In this document: positions 6,141 through 7,480 of the stretch, piece by piece
Numbering within the stretch: the first letter of the stretch is position 1
Layout of the letters: each line of letters starts with the position of its first letter
Source: Sphingomonas sanxanigenens
Lineage (GTDB): Bacteria > Pseudomonadota > Alphaproteobacteria > Sphingomonadales > Sphingomonadaceae
DNA: 7,480 bases
Reading direction: 5' to 3'
NCBI GenBank assembly: GCA_003240855.1
Contig: QFNN01000131.1
Coordinates: 1-7,480, forward strand
Notes under the pieces: generated by a model
What the model was told of the DNA's origin: nothing
Databases searched by the model: none
What the model saw: only the letters and a program-made list of their open reading frames with translations
Made by a program: the position numbers and the translations under genes

Positions 6141-7480
6141 CTATTTGGGCGCGAGCACGCCACGCACTGCCTCGGCAAGCTGCTGCACCGAGAAGGGCTT
6201 GGGCAGGAAACCGATGCCGTCGAGATCGATGGATTTGCGCAACTGTTCCTCGGCATAGCCCGACATGAACAATATCGGCAGCTCAGGGTTCCGCGCGCGG
6301 GCGTGGCGCGCCATGGTGGGGCCGTCCATCGTCGGCATCACCACGTCGGAGACCAGCAGGTCGATCGCGGCGCTTTCCGCAAGCCGTTCCAGCGCTTCCT
6401 CGCCATTCGCCGCCGTGATGACCTTGTAGCCGTGGCGGGTGAGCGCGCGTTCGGCGACGGCGCGCACCATATCCTCATCCTCCACGAGGAGGACGGTGCC
6501 GCTGCCCCAAAGCTCGGTCTGGCGCTCGCGCTCGCGCACCGGGGCCTTGGTCTCGCCGGCCTCGGCGCGGTGGACGGGCAGATATATGGCGAAGCTCGTC
6601 CCCACCCCCATCTTCGATTCGGCGAAGATGAAGCCGCCCGATTGCTTGACGATGCCATAGACGGTCGACAGGCCCAGCCCCGTGCCCTTGCCCACTTCCT
6701 TTGTGGTGAAGAAGGGCTCGAAGATCTTCGACATCACCTCGGGCGGGATGCCGGTGCCGGTATCAGTCACGCGCAGCGCGGTATATTCGCCTTCGGGCAT
6801 GATCTCGCTGTTCACCCGGCGCGCTTCGGCGGCGGAGACGGCGTAGGTCTGGATGGTCAGCTTGCCGCCGCCGTCGCCATCCTCCTTGGCGAGCATCGCA
6901 TCGCGCGCATTGACCGCGAGGTTGACGATCACTTGCTCGAGCTGGCCCGGATCGGCGCGGACGGGCGCCAGGTTGCGGCCATGCTTGACCTCGATCGGGA
7001 TCGTCTCGCCCAGCAGACGCTTGAGCAGGTTGAACACGTCCGACACCACGTCGGGAAGCTGGAGCACCTGCGGACGCAGCGTCTGCTGGCGCGAAAAGGC
7101 CAGCAACTGGCGCGTCAGGCTCGCCGCGCGGTTGGAATTGGCCTTGATCTGCTGGATGTCGTCATAATCGCTGTCGCCCGGCGTATGGCGCATCAGCATC
7201 AGGTCGCAGTGGCCGATGATCGCGGTCAGGATATTGTTGAAATCGTGCGCGACGCCGCCGGCAAGCTGGCCGACCGCCTGCATCTTGGTCGCCTGCGCCA
7301 CCTGGCGCTTGAGCTTGGTCTCCTCGCCCGAATCCTTCATGCTCAACAGCACGGCGACTTCGCCCAGCCCGCGCGCGCCCGCGATCGAGATCGGCACGGT
7401 CTCTTCCGGGCGGACACGCAGCCGCACCGCGATGTCGCCCGAATGTTGCTGGCCCGACGCGAAGCGGCGCACCGCATCGG
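6141..7480 (-). CDS. cckA: Hybrid sensor histidine kinase CckA, C-terminal part
   Basis: CckA is the membrane hybrid kinase/phosphatase that, through ChpT, controls CtrA and CpdR in alphaproteobacteria. The frame stays open to the right edge (the codons before the GTG at 7472 read D-A), so about 445 residues are visible and the membrane and most sensory PAS parts lie outside. Counting from that GTG: a partial PAS-like stretch to about 50, the dimerisation/phosphorylation helix KMQAVGQLAGGVAHDFNN with His76, the N-box Asn188 (VNLAVNARDAM), G1 DTGTGIP at 237-243, F-box EPFFTTK, G2 GKGTGLGL, then a receiver from about 325 with EDED, phospho-acceptor Asp376 (LLVSDVVMP), Ser404 and Lys425 (FLPKPF). 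The wording of the His-box region and FNLLKRLLGETI matches CckA from memory better than other hybrid kinases. All catalytic residues in view are intact. Confidence 0.9.
   Translation of the reverse strand, partial: DAVRRFASGQQHSGDIAVRLRVRPEETVPISIAGARGLGEVAVLLSMKDSGEETKLKRQVAQATKMQAVGQLAGGVAHDFNNILTAIIGHCDLMLMRHTPGDSDYDDIQQIKANSNRAASLTRQLLAFSRQQTLRPQVLQLPDVVSDVFNLLKRLLGETIPIEVKHGRNLAPVRADPGQLEQVIVNLAVNARDAMLAKEDGDGGGKLTIQTYAVSAAEARRVNSEIMPEGEYTALRVTDTGTGIPPEVMSKIFEPFFTTKEVGKGTGLGLSTVYGIVKQSGGFIFAESKMGVGTSFAIYLPVHRAEAGETKAPVRERERQTELWGSGTVLLVEDEDMVRAVAERALTRHGYKVITAANGEEALERLAESAAIDLLVSDVVMPTMDGPTMARHARARNPELPILFMSGYAEEQLRKSIDLDGIGFLPKPFSVQQLAEAVRGVLAPK

Overview
The window is high-GC DNA (62-65% in the lines I counted) that looks like the chromosome of an alphaproteobacterium, most likely a sphingomonad. 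Supporting signs are a CckA-type hybrid histidine kinase, a RecA whose upstream region has the alphaproteobacterial SOS operator GTTC-N7-GTTC, an AlaS N-terminus of the alphaproteobacterial type, and palindromic CGTCATTGCGAG...-type repeats. The genus is an inference; no rRNA gene is present to prove it.

Layout, read in the direction most genes run (minus strand, right to left): the 3' two-thirds or so of cckA (7480-6141, running off the window), a single-domain receiver protein (6080-5709), recA with its own SOS-type promoter (5609-4530) and a rho-independent terminator (4458-4422), a glutathione S-transferase gene (4213-3587) with a palindromic repeat element on each side (4293-4370 and 3480-3566), then a plus-strand dicarboxylate/amino-acid:cation symporter (2183-3475). 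Divergent from the symporter is a minus-strand gene for a Tat-exported M24 metallopeptidase (2043-775). Its stop codon overlaps, as GTGA, the start of a small HTH plus GIY-YIG nuclease gene (778-197) of clearly lower GC. Last comes the first 33 codons of alaS (100-1), whose final codons no longer look like AlaS.

How the genes may work together: the cckA / receiver / recA / alaS set reads as a housekeeping backbone (cell-cycle phosphorelay, DNA repair, tRNA charging). Between recA and alaS sits a more variable block: GST, symporter, exported peptidase and nuclease. The divergent peptidase-symporter pair could link periplasmic peptide cleavage to uptake of the released acidic amino acid or dicarboxylate. 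The nuclease gene is the best candidate for a recent arrival: low GC, an N-terminal DNA-binding domain, a complete set of GIY-YIG active-site residues, and placement exactly between a stop codon and alaS.

I did not find rRNA, tRNA, CRISPR arrays or transposase genes. The strongest items for a second look are the HTH/GIY-YIG gene, the two repeat elements bracketing gst, the abrupt loss of AlaS similarity at the left edge, the multi-half-site recA operator, and the symporter's unusual substrate/cation-site residues.
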